Below, piece after piece: positions 9,110 through 17,037 of a stretch of 64,000 nt of DNA. The stretch's first letter is position 1; each line of letters opens with the position of its first letter. The notes below the pieces were generated by a model. That model had not been told where the DNA came from. It did not search any database and saw nothing but the letters and a program-made list of their open reading frames with translations. Source of the stretch: Echinicola vietnamensis DSM 17526 (GTDB lineage Bacteria; Bacteroidota; Bacteroidia; Cytophagales; Cyclobacteriaceae); NCBI RefSeq assembly GCF_000325705.1, contig NC_019904.1, positions 1,868,001 to 1,932,000 of the forward strand, in the 5' to 3' direction. The translations under genes were made by a program, and so were the position numbers.

Positions 9110-10534
9110 CTAATAATTTACCAGCTGGTGCTGCAATAGCAGTCCCAGCTTGGTCAAGGCAGTGGCGGTCTGTTCGTTCCAGTCCAGGCCAAAGCTTAGC
9201 CTGAGGCAATTTTTGTACTGGTCTCGTAGGGTAAACATTCTTCCCGGGGCGTATTTGATGCCTAAAGTCAGTGCAGGCTGATAGAGCAATGACGTGTCGA
9301 TTCGTGGATCAAGCTCGACCCAAAGCAAAAATCCGCCATTGGGGAAGGTGGTTTTGGTGTTTTCGGGAAAATATTCCTGGATTATCTTCAGGTACTTGAG
9401 GAGGTTATGATGCAGGGTAACCCTGAGCTGCCTGAGGTGGTTTTCATAGCGTCCCTTGTCCATAAACCTGGCGACCACTTCGTGGGAAAGCGAGGGACTG
9501 GATACCTGATGATAAAGTTTGGTTTTGAGTACTTTGTCCCTGTATTTTCCTGGAGCAATCCACCCTACCCGATAGCCCGGGGCCAAGGTCTTGGATACGG
9601 CGCTGCACCATAAGACGATTCCTTCCCGGTCAAAACTTTTGCAGGAAAGTGGTCTTTCCGTGCCAAAATATACATCCCCGTACAGGTCTTCCTCAACAAG
9701 GGGCACTTGGTGGGTGGTGCAAATATTGACCAGCGCCCTTTTGCATTGAGAAGACATGCTGTACCCCAAGGGATTGCTAAAGTTACTGACGACAATCACG
9801 GCGGCAATGGCGGTTTGTTTCAGGGTCTTTTTGACTTCTTCCATGTCAAGCCCATGTTCGCCATGTGTGGGCATTTCCACGACTTCCAGTCCCAAGCTTT
9901 GGGCCAACTGTAGGGTGCCAAAGTACACGGGGCTCTCTGTGAGGATGCGGTCTCCTTTTTTGGTGATGGACATGAGTGCTAAGGCCAGGGCATTCATGCA
10001 GCCACTGGTGGTGACCAGGTCGTCCGGGGAGAGGGCATGATGCCACAGGGACGTCCGCTGGGCTACTTGGCGGCGAAGGTAGTCATTGCCCGTAATGGGC
10101 TCATACTGCACACAAGCATCCGTCAAGTCCAACATGGTCTCACGGACGATTTTCTTCAGCCGGGCAATGGGCAGCATGTTCGTGGAAGGAACTCCGATAG
10201 CGAAATTTACGGTTGGGCTGGGTTCATCATGTGCCCCATAGACTTGCTGGATGAGGTCTTCGATATCCCCTGTCCCTTCTTTTTGGGTCGGATGGTAAAC
10301 AACGGGCGTTTTCTTGCCTTGATTAGGATGATAGGTGACATAATAGCCACGTTTGGGCTGGGCTTCCACGAGTCCTTTTGCTTCCAGCAGGTACAAGGAC
10401 TGCAGGATCGTGCTTATGCTCATGCCAGCGCTACGGTGCAGCTCCCTCACTGAAGGCAGTTTCTCCCCAAATCGGTAGGTTTCACTTTTGATTTGCTTTT
10501 CAAGCTCGGCGGCTAGTTTTTCGTATAGGTTCAT
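9110..10534 (-). CDS. MocR-type GntR transcription regulator with aminotransferase domain
   Basis: 474 residues from the start at 10534. The frame extends 32 codons further upstream, but that part overlaps low-complexity repeat DNA and lacks similarity to the family, while MNLYEKLAAELEKQIKSE is the usual beginning. Residues 1-70 form a GntR winged helix (GEKLPSVRELHRSAGMSIST; EAKGLVEAQPKRGYYV). The rest is a fold-type I aminotransferase with NFSNPLGYSMS, EEDLYGDVYF and the pyridoxal-phosphate lysine in SKTLAPGYRVGW. Family knowledge: MocR regulators sense PLP or amino-group compounds and often control a neighbouring gene. It is divergent from ilvE, which is the obvious candidate target (inference). 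Confidence 0.92.
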   Translation of the reverse strand: MNLYEKLAAELEKQIKSETYRFGEKLPSVRELHRSAGMSISTILQSLYLLEAKGLVEAQPKRGYYVTYHPNQGKKTPVVYHPTQKEGTGDIEDLIQQVYGAHDEPSPTVNFAIGVPSTNMLPIARLKKIVRETMLDLTDACVQYEPITGNDYLRRQVAQRTSLWHHALSPDDLVTTSGCMNALALALMSITKKGDRILTESPVYFGTLQLAQSLGLEVVEMPTHGEHGLDMEEVKKTLKQTAIAAVIVVSNFSNPLGYSMSSQCKRALVNICTTHQVPLVEEDLYGDVYFGTERPLSCKSFDREGIVLWCSAVSKTLAPGYRVGWIAPGKYRDKVLKTKLYHQVSSPSLSHEVVARFMDKGRYENHLRQLRVTLHHNLLKYLKIIQEYFPENTKTTFPNGGFLLWVELDPRIDTSLLYQPALTLGIKYAPGRMFTLRDQYKNCLRLSFGLDWNEQTATALTKLGLLLQHQLVNY

Positions 10535-10568
10535 GGAAATAGATGGTAGACGTGAGGTTAAAGTAAGG

Positions 10569-10599
10569 AGTATTGAGTATTGAGTATTAAGTCTTGAGA
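10569..10599. repeat. short tandem repeat in the mocR-ilvE spacer
   Basis: About three units of AGTATTGAG in tandem, the last degenerate (AGTATTAAG, then TCTTGAG). It falls in the upstream region of the MocR-type gene and argues against the longer start for that protein. Confidence 0.7.
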
Positions 10600-10723
10600 T
10601 CGACACAGGTCGAGTCATCTGTATGCTCATCTGCTATCCCCTCATTTCGTACTTCTTACTTTTTCCTATCTGTTATGGTCAAAAATACAAAAACTGTATC
10701 TGTAATGAACTGAAAAGGTTTTT

Positions 10724-10731
10724 TAATTTTG
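10724..10731 (+). promoter_or_regulatory. candidate -7 element of the ilvE promoter
   Basis: TAATTTTG matches the Bacteroidota -7 consensus TAnnTTTG at every fixed base, 36 bases before the ilvE start. No convincing -33 TTG at 19-20 bases is visible. Just upstream, ACTGTATCTGTAATG has a repeated CTGTA that could be a regulator site. Confidence 0.5.
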
Positions 10732-10767
10732 GATAAAATCAAAATAATCATCTGAAAAATAACGGGT

Positions 10768-11835
10768 ATGGAAATTAAAAGGCAGTTAACGTCTCAGTGT
10801 GCCATCAAACAGTTTAATTTTAATCAATTTCAATTTGGCGTAGAGGCTACAGATCACATGCTGGTGGCCAGGTACAGTGATGGCCATTGGCATTCGGCGA
10901 CCATTCAGCCTTATGAACAGCTGGTTTTATCTCCTTTGGCAATGTGTCTTCATTATGGGCAGACGGTCTTCGAGGGGCTGAAAGCTTACCGGCAGGAAGA
11001 TGACACCATCAGTATTTTCCGCCTAGCGCGCCACCACGAGCGGATCAATCAGTCTTTGCGCAGGATGGCGATGCCGGAAATACCCGAGGAACTTTTTGAA
11101 ACAGGAATCAGGGAATTGGTGGACTTGGAGCAGGAATGGATCAGGGGAGGGGAAGGAAACTCCCTTTATATCCGGCCGTTTGTGATTGCGACTGAAGCGC
11201 GATTGGGGGTCAGTATCTCTACCGATTATTTGTTTATGGTGGTATGCACACCGATGGCTGCTTACTATGCGAAGCCCCTGAAGGTAAAAGTGGAAAGGCA
11301 CTATACTCGAGCAGTCCCAGGAGGGGTAGGGGCAGCCAAAAATGGCGGGAACTATGGCGCGGCCTATTACCCCGCCCATTTAGCGCAGCAAGCAGGGTTT
11401 GACCAGGTGATTTGGACCGATGCCCGTGATCACCAGTTCGTGGAAGAATCCGGGACGATGAACCTCATGTTTATCATAGATGGGGTCCTGCTGACGCCAC
11501 CGGCAGGAGAAACGGTTTTGGCTGGTGTGACGCGGGATTCGCTGCTGAGCATCGCAAGGGACATGGGCTGGCCAGTGGAAGAGCGGCCAATCAGCTTGAA
11601 GGAGCTAGAGGAGGCTTTTAGCACAGGGAAGAAAGTAGAGGCCTTTGGAGCCGGAACGGCAGCAGTGGTAGCCCCTTTGGAGCTTATCCAGATAGATGGC
11701 CAAGATTTTCGGCCCTATATCGCCGAGGATGCTCAGATGTACCAATTGAAAGCTCGACTGTCAGCCATCCGTGCCGGGAAGGAGAAAGATCCTTATGCTT
11801 GGAATACCGTGCTGGAAAAAGCCTTGACAAAGTAA
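10768..11835 (+). CDS. ilvE: branched-chain-amino-acid aminotransferase
   Basis: 355 residues, the usual length for Bacteroidota IlvE of the fold-type IV class. Visible motifs: HYGQTVFEGLKAYR, SLYIRPFVIATE, AAKNGGNYGAAYYPA (with the lysine expected to hold pyridoxal phosphate), WTDARDHQFVEESGTMN and the C-terminal GTAAVVAPLE. It makes or breaks down leucine, isoleucine and valine using 2-oxoglutarate/glutamate in the cytoplasm. It stands alone, divergent from a MocR-type regulator that may control it, and ends at a strong double hairpin terminator. Nothing unusual in the protein. Confidence 0.95.
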   Translation: MEIKRQLTSQCAIKQFNFNQFQFGVEATDHMLVARYSDGHWHSATIQPYEQLVLSPLAMCLHYGQTVFEGLKAYRQEDDTISIFRLARHHERINQSLRRMAMPEIPEELFETGIRELVDLEQEWIRGGEGNSLYIRPFVIATEARLGVSISTDYLFMVVCTPMAAYYAKPLKVKVERHYTRAVPGGVGAAKNGGNYGAAYYPAHLAQQAGFDQVIWTDARDHQFVEESGTMNLMFIIDGVLLTPPAGETVLAGVTRDSLLSIARDMGWPVEERPISLKELEEAFSTGKKVEAFGAGTAAVVAPLELIQIDGQDFRPYIAEDAQMYQLKARLSAIRAGKEKDPYAWNTVLEKALTK

Positions 11836-11845
11836 GCGGAAAAGT

Positions 11846-11869
11846 CTCAAAAGTCTGAAGACTTTTGAG
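11846..11869 (+). repeat. AGTCTGAAGACT palindrome before the ilvE terminator
   Basis: A perfect inverted repeat with core AAAAGTCTGAAGACTTTT (11849-11866). A near-identical palindrome sits before the clpP terminator at 13485-13502. Confidence 0.75.
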
Positions 11870-11872
11870 TGT

Positions 11873-11911
11873 ACTGGTCCAGGTCTGAAGACTTGGACCA
11901 GTTTGTTTTTT
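11873..11911 (+). terminator. intrinsic terminator of ilvE
   Basis: ACTGGTCCAGGTCT pairs with AGACTTGGACCAGT (one G-U pair), followed by TTGTTTTTT. The stem again contains the GTCTGAAGAC core seen in the palindrome just upstream. Confidence 0.85.
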
Positions 11912-12006
11912 ACCTGGGTATAAGAGCTGCAAAAATAAAAGTTGTCTTCTGAGGTGATATTTGGTTAGATTGTGACACATGATAATGTATACCAAGGCAA
12001 TTGATT

Positions 12007-12546
12007 ATGAGGAATATATTGAAAACCCGTAAAGGCAGGGAGGAGTTTTTCCTGAAGATGTATTATGAGTCATTTCCATCCGTCGCCCGCTATGTGAGTA
12101 GGCGAGGAGGTTCGATGGAGGATGCAAAGGATGTCTTTCAGGAAAGTTTGATGATCTATTACGAGCAGTTGGTAGCAGGAAAAAAGGTTCACGAGCATGA
12201 GGGGTATCTTTTTGGCGTAGCCAGGCATCTTTGGTACAAGCGTTTTCGTGAAGCTTCATCTTTGCCGCTTGTAGCAGATGAATCAGCGCTGTCACAGGTC
12301 ACGGATAGTGAGCAGGACAAAGCAGACAAACCTTTGCACCTATTGAGCTTTCTCCAATCAGCAGGTGAAAAATGCATGGAGATGTTAAGGTCATTTTATT
12401 ACGATCGACTTTCGATGGATGAAGTTGCCCACCGATATGGATATCGAACCACACGGTCTGCCACGGTGCAGAAATTTAAATGCCTGGAAAAAGTACGAGC
12501 ACAAGTAAAAGATAAATCACTGACCTATGAGGACTTCACTACGTGA
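12007..12546 (+). CDS. ECF-type RNA polymerase sigma factor
   Basis: 179 residues; the ATG at 12007 is preferred over the in-frame TTG two codons upstream. Region 2 is visible around residues 15-70 (SMEDAKDVFQESLMIYYEQL; YLFGVARHLWYKRFRE) and region 4 around 110-165 (SFYYDRLSMDEVAHRYGYR, then TVQKFKCLEKVR). Two domains with little else is the ECF layout. The last 20 bases overlap the next gene, so translation is probably coupled. No SusC/SusD-linked FecR-like anti-sigma factor follows, unlike many Bacteroidota ECF genes; instead a small soluble protein and ClpP follow. The regulon is unknown. Confidence 0.88.
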   Translation: MRNILKTRKGREEFFLKMYYESFPSVARYVSRRGGSMEDAKDVFQESLMIYYEQLVAGKKVHEHEGYLFGVARHLWYKRFREASSLPLVADESALSQVTDSEQDKADKPLHLLSFLQSAGEKCMEMLRSFYYDRLSMDEVAHRYGYRTTRSATVQKFKCLEKVRAQVKDKSLTYEDFTT

Positions 12547-12796
12547 AATTAGGGAACTGGAAAGATTCATCCAGGGCATCTCCTTACCAGAAGAGCGGCT
12601 ACTTATGGAAGCCAAAATGCAGCTGGATACCTCCATGCCCCAGAAAATTAACCGTCAGAAAATGGCTTATCAGCTCGTGCGTGACTATGGAAGGGAGAAA
12701 TTACGGGAAGAAATTCGGAATGTCGAGCATGAGCTTTTTGAGGCTCCCCGACACCAAGGATTTAGAAAGCGAATTGTTAACCTCTTTAAAAGATAA
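12527..12796 (+). CDS. small cytosolic protein linked to the sigma factor
   Basis: 89 residues, overlapping the sigma gene by 20 bases and ending 3 bases before clpP, so it is almost certainly translated. It is highly charged and predicted all-helical (RELERFIQGISLPEERLLME; REKLREEIRNVEHELFEA), with no signal peptide or membrane segment. The start resembles the short LER-x-L...LSPEE leader of cytosolic segments seen in Bacteroidota proteins next to ECF factors; this is from memory. Possible roles are a soluble anti-sigma or adaptor protein. A different frame at 12543-12803 is also open but would have a less typical composition and was not chosen. Confidence 0.7.
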   Translation: MRTSLREIRELERFIQGISLPEERLLMEAKMQLDTSMPQKINRQKMAYQLVRDYGREKLREEIRNVEHELFEAPRHQGFRKRIVNLFKR

Positions 12797-12799
12797 AGG

Positions 12800-13459
12800 A
12801 TGATTTCAGCAAATGCCTCACAGGTCGTCCCAATGGTGATCGACCAGAACGATTATAGCGGAAGGGCCTACAATATTTTCAGTTTATTGCTCAAGGAGCG
12901 GATCATTTTTTTGGGAAGTGCCATCAATGATCAAGTGGCCAATTTGGTGGTGGCCCAGCTACTGTTCCTGAACAGCCAAGACACCAAAAGGCCAATTAGC
13001 CTGTATATTCAGAGCCCTGGGGGGAGTGTCTATGCGGGGATGGCGATATATGATACGATCCAGATGATTTCGGCACCGGTGATCACGTTGGCAGTGGGGT
13101 TTACGGGAAGTATGGCGACGGCCTTGCTCACAAGTGGGGCAAAAGGCAAACGCCAAGCCCTGTCACATGCCACTATCCACATGCACCCTACCAGCGGAGG
13201 ATCCAAAGGTTATACGGAAGATGTCAGGATAGCGACCAAGGAGCAGGAGCGTCTTCAGGTCCAGCTTTTTCATATTATTGGCAACAATATCGGCCATAAA
13301 TGGCAGGAAATCGAGGAGTTGTTTCTCCGAGACCGTTATATGAGTGCGCCGGAAGCCAAAGAATATGGCTTGGTAGACGAGGTACTCGGAAACACAACGG
13401 ATATTGTCCAACTGCAAAACATGCCTTTTGGGGTAAGGTTTTACGAGGACGTTTCATAA
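12800..13459 (+). CDS. clpP: ATP-dependent Clp protease proteolytic subunit
   Basis: 219 residues with a complete catalytic triad by alignment to the family: Ser104 in GFTGSMAT, His129 in IHMHPTSGG and Asp178 in LRDRYMSAPEAKEYGLVD. The GAKGKR and SPGGSVYAGMAIYDT motifs are also intact. ClpP forms a 14-subunit chamber that degrades proteins delivered by ClpX or ClpA/C. No clpX or tig neighbour is present, so this is probably an extra ClpP copy rather than the housekeeping clpP-clpX locus (inference). It starts 3 bases after the small protein and looks co-transcribed with the sigma factor. Confidence 0.92.
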   Translation: MISANASQVVPMVIDQNDYSGRAYNIFSLLLKERIIFLGSAINDQVANLVVAQLLFLNSQDTKRPISLYIQSPGGSVYAGMAIYDTIQMISAPVITLAVGFTGSMATALLTSGAKGKRQALSHATIHMHPTSGGSKGYTEDVRIATKEQERLQVQLFHIIGNNIGHKWQEIEELFLRDRYMSAPEAKEYGLVDEVLGNTTDIVQLQNMPFGVRFYEDVS

Positions 13460-13484
13460 TCAAGCATGGGGTTACTCGATAGGC

Positions 13485-13502
13485 AAAAGTCTTCAGACTT
13501 TT
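13485..13502 (+). repeat. AGTCTTCAGACT palindrome before the clpP terminator
   Basis: AAAAGTCTTCAGACTTTT, a perfect 18-base palindrome. It is the same arrangement as after ilvE (palindrome, then a strong hairpin). Confidence 0.75.
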
Positions 13503-13504
13503 AA

Positions 13505-13547
13505 GCCCCCATGCCCAAGTCCCCGACTTGGGCATGGGGGGCAATTT
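13505..13547. terminator. strong terminator between convergent clpP and the CE12 gene
   Basis: CCCCCATGCCCAAGTC and GACTTGGGCATGGGGG form a perfect 16-base stem with a 3-base loop, followed by GCAATTTTT. It can stop clpP transcripts, and the stem would also form on the opposite strand. Confidence 0.85.
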
Positions 13548-13579
13548 TTCAATCTTCCAATCTTTTAATTTTCCAATCA

Positions 13580-15082
13580 TCAATCCTCCACCAAATACCC
13601 CTTCAAGTCACAATCTTCCAATCCTTGGATGCCCTGCACTACAGCTTTAGCATTGTATTTGGCCCCGTCTAGAATGGTGTGGGTGTGGTCGGTGTCATTG
13701 AAGAAATGGGCCCTCACATAGTCCTCGCCAAGTTCGTCATAGCCATCGGCAATGATGTTGTTCAGGTCGATAAAGCAAGCTTCTCTGGCTTCTGCGGCCT
13801 GTTTAGCCCATAGGCCATAGCTGTCATTTGCACGGTTTACTTTTCCGTCTTTCCAGTTGTTTCTCGGGATGAGGGAGCAAACAATCGGTGTGGCTCCGGC
13901 TGCTTTGGTGGCGGTGATCATTTGTTTGAGGTATTGGCCATAACTGTAGACGGTTTCATATTGCTCCGTGATGGGGTTGTAGATTTCCTCTGCCGCCGTA
14001 TCGGCACTTCGGATGGTCCCTCTGGCGCGATGGCTGTCATCCAGTGGGCTGCTATCATTATGGCCAAACTGCATGATGACATAATCGCCAGGTTCGAGTT
14101 GCTCGCGGACTTTTTCCCAAAGGCCATAGGTCTGGTACGTTCGGCTGCTGGTGCCGCCCAGTGCGTGGTTTTGGACTTTTATCCGATCCAGGTCAAAGTA
14201 AGGAGCCATATAATCACCCCAGCCCCAGAGCCCGCCAGCGCCATCACCTTGGCCGTTTTTGACCGTAGAGTCTCCGATCAAGTAGAGGGTTGGCTTGTCC
14301 TTGGAGAGATAGGCTTTTAGGGAGCAATCTTCCAGGGCCTTAATGCCCTGAACCACTGACCAAGCATTGATCCGTGCCCCGGCCTCGTTGGTATGGGTAT
14401 GGTCTTTCTCGAAGAGGGAAGGCACCACCTGTGGCCCCCATTGATCGTATTGATCGGCGACGATGCTGTTGAGATCCACGAAATGGGCCCCGGTTTTACG
14501 GGCAATCTCCTTGGCCCATTTGCCGTAATCTTGGTCCGCCCGCTCCACTTCGCCATCTTGGAATTTATTTCTGGGGATCATCGAGCAGATGATGGGCGTG
14601 GCGCCTTTTGCCTTGGCTTCCGTCACAAATTTCTTCAGGTACCAGCCATAAGTATGCACCGTTTCCGCTGTTCCGTCCGGCCAGGTGAGATCGACCGTTT
14701 CCTCTCCAGTGCCGGGAAGCACCCCGCGATAACCCGCTCTGGTGGTGTCGGGTTTGCTGCCTTCATTGTGACCAAATTGCATCATGACAAAATCGCCGGG
14801 CTGAAGGGCATCCAGCACCCGTTGCCATCGGCCTTCCTTCACAAATGTCCGGGTACTTCTTCCCGCCATGGCCTGGTTACTAACTGCCAACTGCGAGCTG
14901 TCGAAGAAATCATCGATAAATGTCCCCCAGCCCCATTGTCCTGGGCCACCGTCCCCGCGGCTGTTACGGACAGTACTGTCCCCGATGATATAAAGGGTGT
15001 GTTTTTCTGCTTTCGGCGTAAAAGCCATCAACAATGTCCATAAGATGATGCCTGCCGAGAGTCCATATTTTAGGTTTTTCAT
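13580..15082 (-). CDS. tandem-domain rhamnogalacturonan acetylesterase (two CE12-type SGNH domains)
   Basis: 500 residues from ATG 15082; the 18 upstream in-frame codons lack a signal, whereas MKNLKYGLSAGIILWTLLMA is a good one. Two full SGNH units lie in tandem. Unit 1 has LYIIGDSTVRN (nucleophile Ser about 36), MMQFGHNEGS and DHTHTNEAGA (about residue 228). Unit 2 has LYLIGDSTVKN (Ser about 270), IMQFGHNDSS and DHTHTILDGA (about 465). Each unit ends in a copy of ALEDC/GLEDC + LK + YL, which points to internal duplication. CE12 enzymes remove acetyl groups from rhamnogalacturonan so lyases can act. The gene is divergent from GH105 and carries the shared motif at 15169-15182 upstream. Confidence 0.9.
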   Translation of the reverse strand: MKNLKYGLSAGIILWTLLMAFTPKAEKHTLYIIGDSTVRNSRGDGGPGQWGWGTFIDDFFDSSQLAVSNQAMAGRSTRTFVKEGRWQRVLDALQPGDFVMMQFGHNEGSKPDTTRAGYRGVLPGTGEETVDLTWPDGTAETVHTYGWYLKKFVTEAKAKGATPIICSMIPRNKFQDGEVERADQDYGKWAKEIARKTGAHFVDLNSIVADQYDQWGPQVVPSLFEKDHTHTNEAGARINAWSVVQGIKALEDCSLKAYLSKDKPTLYLIGDSTVKNGQGDGAGGLWGWGDYMAPYFDLDRIKVQNHALGGTSSRTYQTYGLWEKVREQLEPGDYVIMQFGHNDSSPLDDSHRARGTIRSADTAAEEIYNPITEQYETVYSYGQYLKQMITATKAAGATPIVCSLIPRNNWKDGKVNRANDSYGLWAKQAAEAREACFIDLNNIIADGYDELGEDYVRAHFFNDTDHTHTILDGAKYNAKAVVQGIQGLEDCDLKGYLVED

Positions 15083-15168
15083 GATTGAAATATCCGTTGA
15101 TTTGGGTTTGCATTTTTGGCTGATCAGTTCAACCAAGAAATAAATCTACCTAAATGCGCCAAAATTTC

Positions 15169-15182
15169 TGTACTGTAGTATA
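15169..15182 (-). promoter_or_regulatory. shared pectin-gene motif, site D
   Basis: Read on the minus strand: TATACTACAGTACA. It fits the core TACAGTACA shared with sites upstream of five other pectin genes. Confidence 0.5.
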
Positions 15183-15308
15183 TGGGGATCAAATGCAAAG
15201 AGGAATGCATATGCTTTCCCAAGGGCAAGGCATCGCTACGTTGGAATGTGAGTAGCGCGATCTCTCACTTCTTTTGTCCAAAGCAAAGGTTTGCACAGCA
15301 ATATCCCC

Positions 15309-15323
15309 TACAGTACAGCACAG
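15309..15323 (+). promoter_or_regulatory. shared pectin-gene motif, site C
   Basis: TACAGTACAGCACAG, a direct-repeat-like string of CAGTA/CAGCA units, 78 bases before the GH105 start. Confidence 0.55.
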
Positions 15324-15401
15324 GAATTTTTTGGTAATGCTTAATTTTATATTTTTAAATCAGTCATTGATATCAAAGACCCAAACTTTACCATATCATT
15401 T

Positions 15402-16790
15402 ATGAACGTCCGACAAATACTTAAACCAGGGATGATCGGGGCATTGGGCCTCGCCATTGCCTGCTCTCCTCAAACACAAGAAGATCAAGCGGCCAGCACC
15501 GAACCCAAAGAAGTGCTTACCGATACCAATACTCCATTGCACTTGCTGCAGCCAGATTACCCGGTGCCGTATGGCTTTCCGGAAGAAAAAGAAGTGAAGG
15601 CTGTGATCGATCGGGTATATGAATACCTGGATTCCACCACTCCTACGGAGATACTGGACAAGGAAAACGGGGCTCCCCTTTCTGATTTCAGCAAAGTAGA
15701 TGGAAATAGCGTGTTGAAGCAAGGTGACTTCAGGCTGTTGAGCTATGAGTGGGGCGTGACCTATTCCTCCATGTTATTGGCTGGAGAGGTGACCGGTGAC
15801 CAGCGCTATACCGATTATACCAAGCAGCGTGTCAAGTTCATCGCAGATCTCTATCCACAGTTTAAAAAGGTGGATGGCAAAGCGCATGCACTGCATTCCG
15901 TGCTCTATCCAGGAGCCTTGGATGATGCCGGGGCCCTTTGTGCGTCATTTATCAAAACATCGATGACAGGAGTGGATGCTGATGTCCGGCCGGTGGTGGA
16001 TAATTTTATGGATTATATCATGAACGGTCAGTTCCGTCTGGAGGATGGTACGTTGGCCAGGAATAGGCCCCTTAAGAATACCCTGTGGTTGGATGACCTT
16101 TACATGAGCGTACCGGCCATTGTGCAAATGGGCAAGCTGACCGGGGAGCAAAAATACTTTGACGAAGCCGTTCGGCAAATCAAGCTTTTTTCAGGCCGTA
16201 TGTTCAACGAAGAAAAAGGTCTTTATATGCACGGATGGGTGCAAGGGATGGACGAGCATCCGCAATTCCACTGGGGACGTGCCAATGGTTGGGCAATCCT
16301 GACCAAAGTGGAAGTGCTGAATGCATTGCCTGAGGATCACCCGGGAAGGCCGTTTGTGTTGGACTTGCTCCAAAAACACATCAAGGGACTTGCCAAGCTG
16401 CAGTCTGGTTCAGGCTTTTGGCATCAATTGCTGGACAAAAGCGATTCTTACTTGGAGACTTCTGCGACAGCCATCTACACGTACTGTATCGCCAAAGCCG
16501 TCAATGAAGGCTGGGTAGATGACCAAGCTTATGCCCCCATGACGTTATTGGCCTGGAATGCCGTCAGCACCAAAGTAAATGACAAAGGCCAGGTTGAAGG
16601 GACTTGTGTCGGTACGGGAATGGGCTTTGATCCAGCGTTTTACTATCATCGTCCCATCAATCCTTATGCGGCCCATGGTTACGGTCCCGTCATCGCAGCA
16701 GGTGCAGAAGTAATCCGCATGCTCCAAATGCATGATTTCGAAATTAACGACAGTTCAGTACAACTGCTGGATGAGTCCTCAAAAGGCTAA
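15402..16790 (+). CDS. GH105-type unsaturated rhamnogalacturonyl hydrolase, lipoprotein
   Basis: 462 residues with a lipobox (GLAIACSPQ), so membrane-anchored. It has the (alpha/alpha)6 barrel features of the GH88/GH105 group: LYPGALDDAGALC (Asp about 175), NTLWLDDLYMSVP (about 230), HWGRANGWA (about 289) and the tryptophan/glycine-rich TCVGTGMGFDPAFYYHRP. GH105 enzymes hydrate the unsaturated galacturonic acid end left by pectin and rhamnogalacturonan lyases. This is the natural partner of the PL11 lyase at 57154. It is divergent from the CE12 gene, shares the operator-like motif and ends at a clear terminator. Confidence 0.88.
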   Translation: MNVRQILKPGMIGALGLAIACSPQTQEDQAASTEPKEVLTDTNTPLHLLQPDYPVPYGFPEEKEVKAVIDRVYEYLDSTTPTEILDKENGAPLSDFSKVDGNSVLKQGDFRLLSYEWGVTYSSMLLAGEVTGDQRYTDYTKQRVKFIADLYPQFKKVDGKAHALHSVLYPGALDDAGALCASFIKTSMTGVDADVRPVVDNFMDYIMNGQFRLEDGTLARNRPLKNTLWLDDLYMSVPAIVQMGKLTGEQKYFDEAVRQIKLFSGRMFNEEKGLYMHGWVQGMDEHPQFHWGRANGWAILTKVEVLNALPEDHPGRPFVLDLLQKHIKGLAKLQSGSGFWHQLLDKSDSYLETSATAIYTYCIAKAVNEGWVDDQAYAPMTLLAWNAVSTKVNDKGQVEGTCVGTGMGFDPAFYYHRPINPYAAHGYGPVIAAGAEVIRMLQMHDFEINDSSVQLLDESSKG

Positions 16791-16821
16791 TAGTTGACCT
16801 TTCTGATAACGAAATGACAAG

Positions 16822-16857
16822 CCCTGTGGTGACCTACCACAGGGTTTTGTTGTTTTT
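16822..16857 (+). terminator. intrinsic terminator of GH105
   Basis: CCCTGTGGT, 5-base loop, ACCACAGGG (perfect 9-base stem), then TTTTGTTGTTTTT. Confidence 0.9.
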
Positions 16858-17037
16858 AGGGAGCAGAGCCGTCGCTTGCAACGATCGACGGTTTTTGGAT
16901 AGATTTGTCCGATCCAAGCATGGGCCAGCTTTTGGGGTGTTATCAAATTTCATCCTATTCTGAAACATTAAGCAGCCATAAGAAAGAAGGTTATGGGTTA
17001 ATTTTGACCTAGATCAAACCAATGAACCCCATTCCCT

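Larger units (their letters stand above)
15083..15401. promoter_or_regulatory. divergent promoter region between CE12 and GH105 genes
   Basis: No gene. It holds two copies of the shared pectin motif in opposite orientation: TGTACTGTAGTATA at 15169-15182, 86 bases before the CE12 start, and TACAGTACAGCACAG at 15309-15323, 78 bases before the GH105 start. An AT-rich stretch (15335-15362) next to the second copy is the likely GH105 promoter. Confidence 0.6.
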
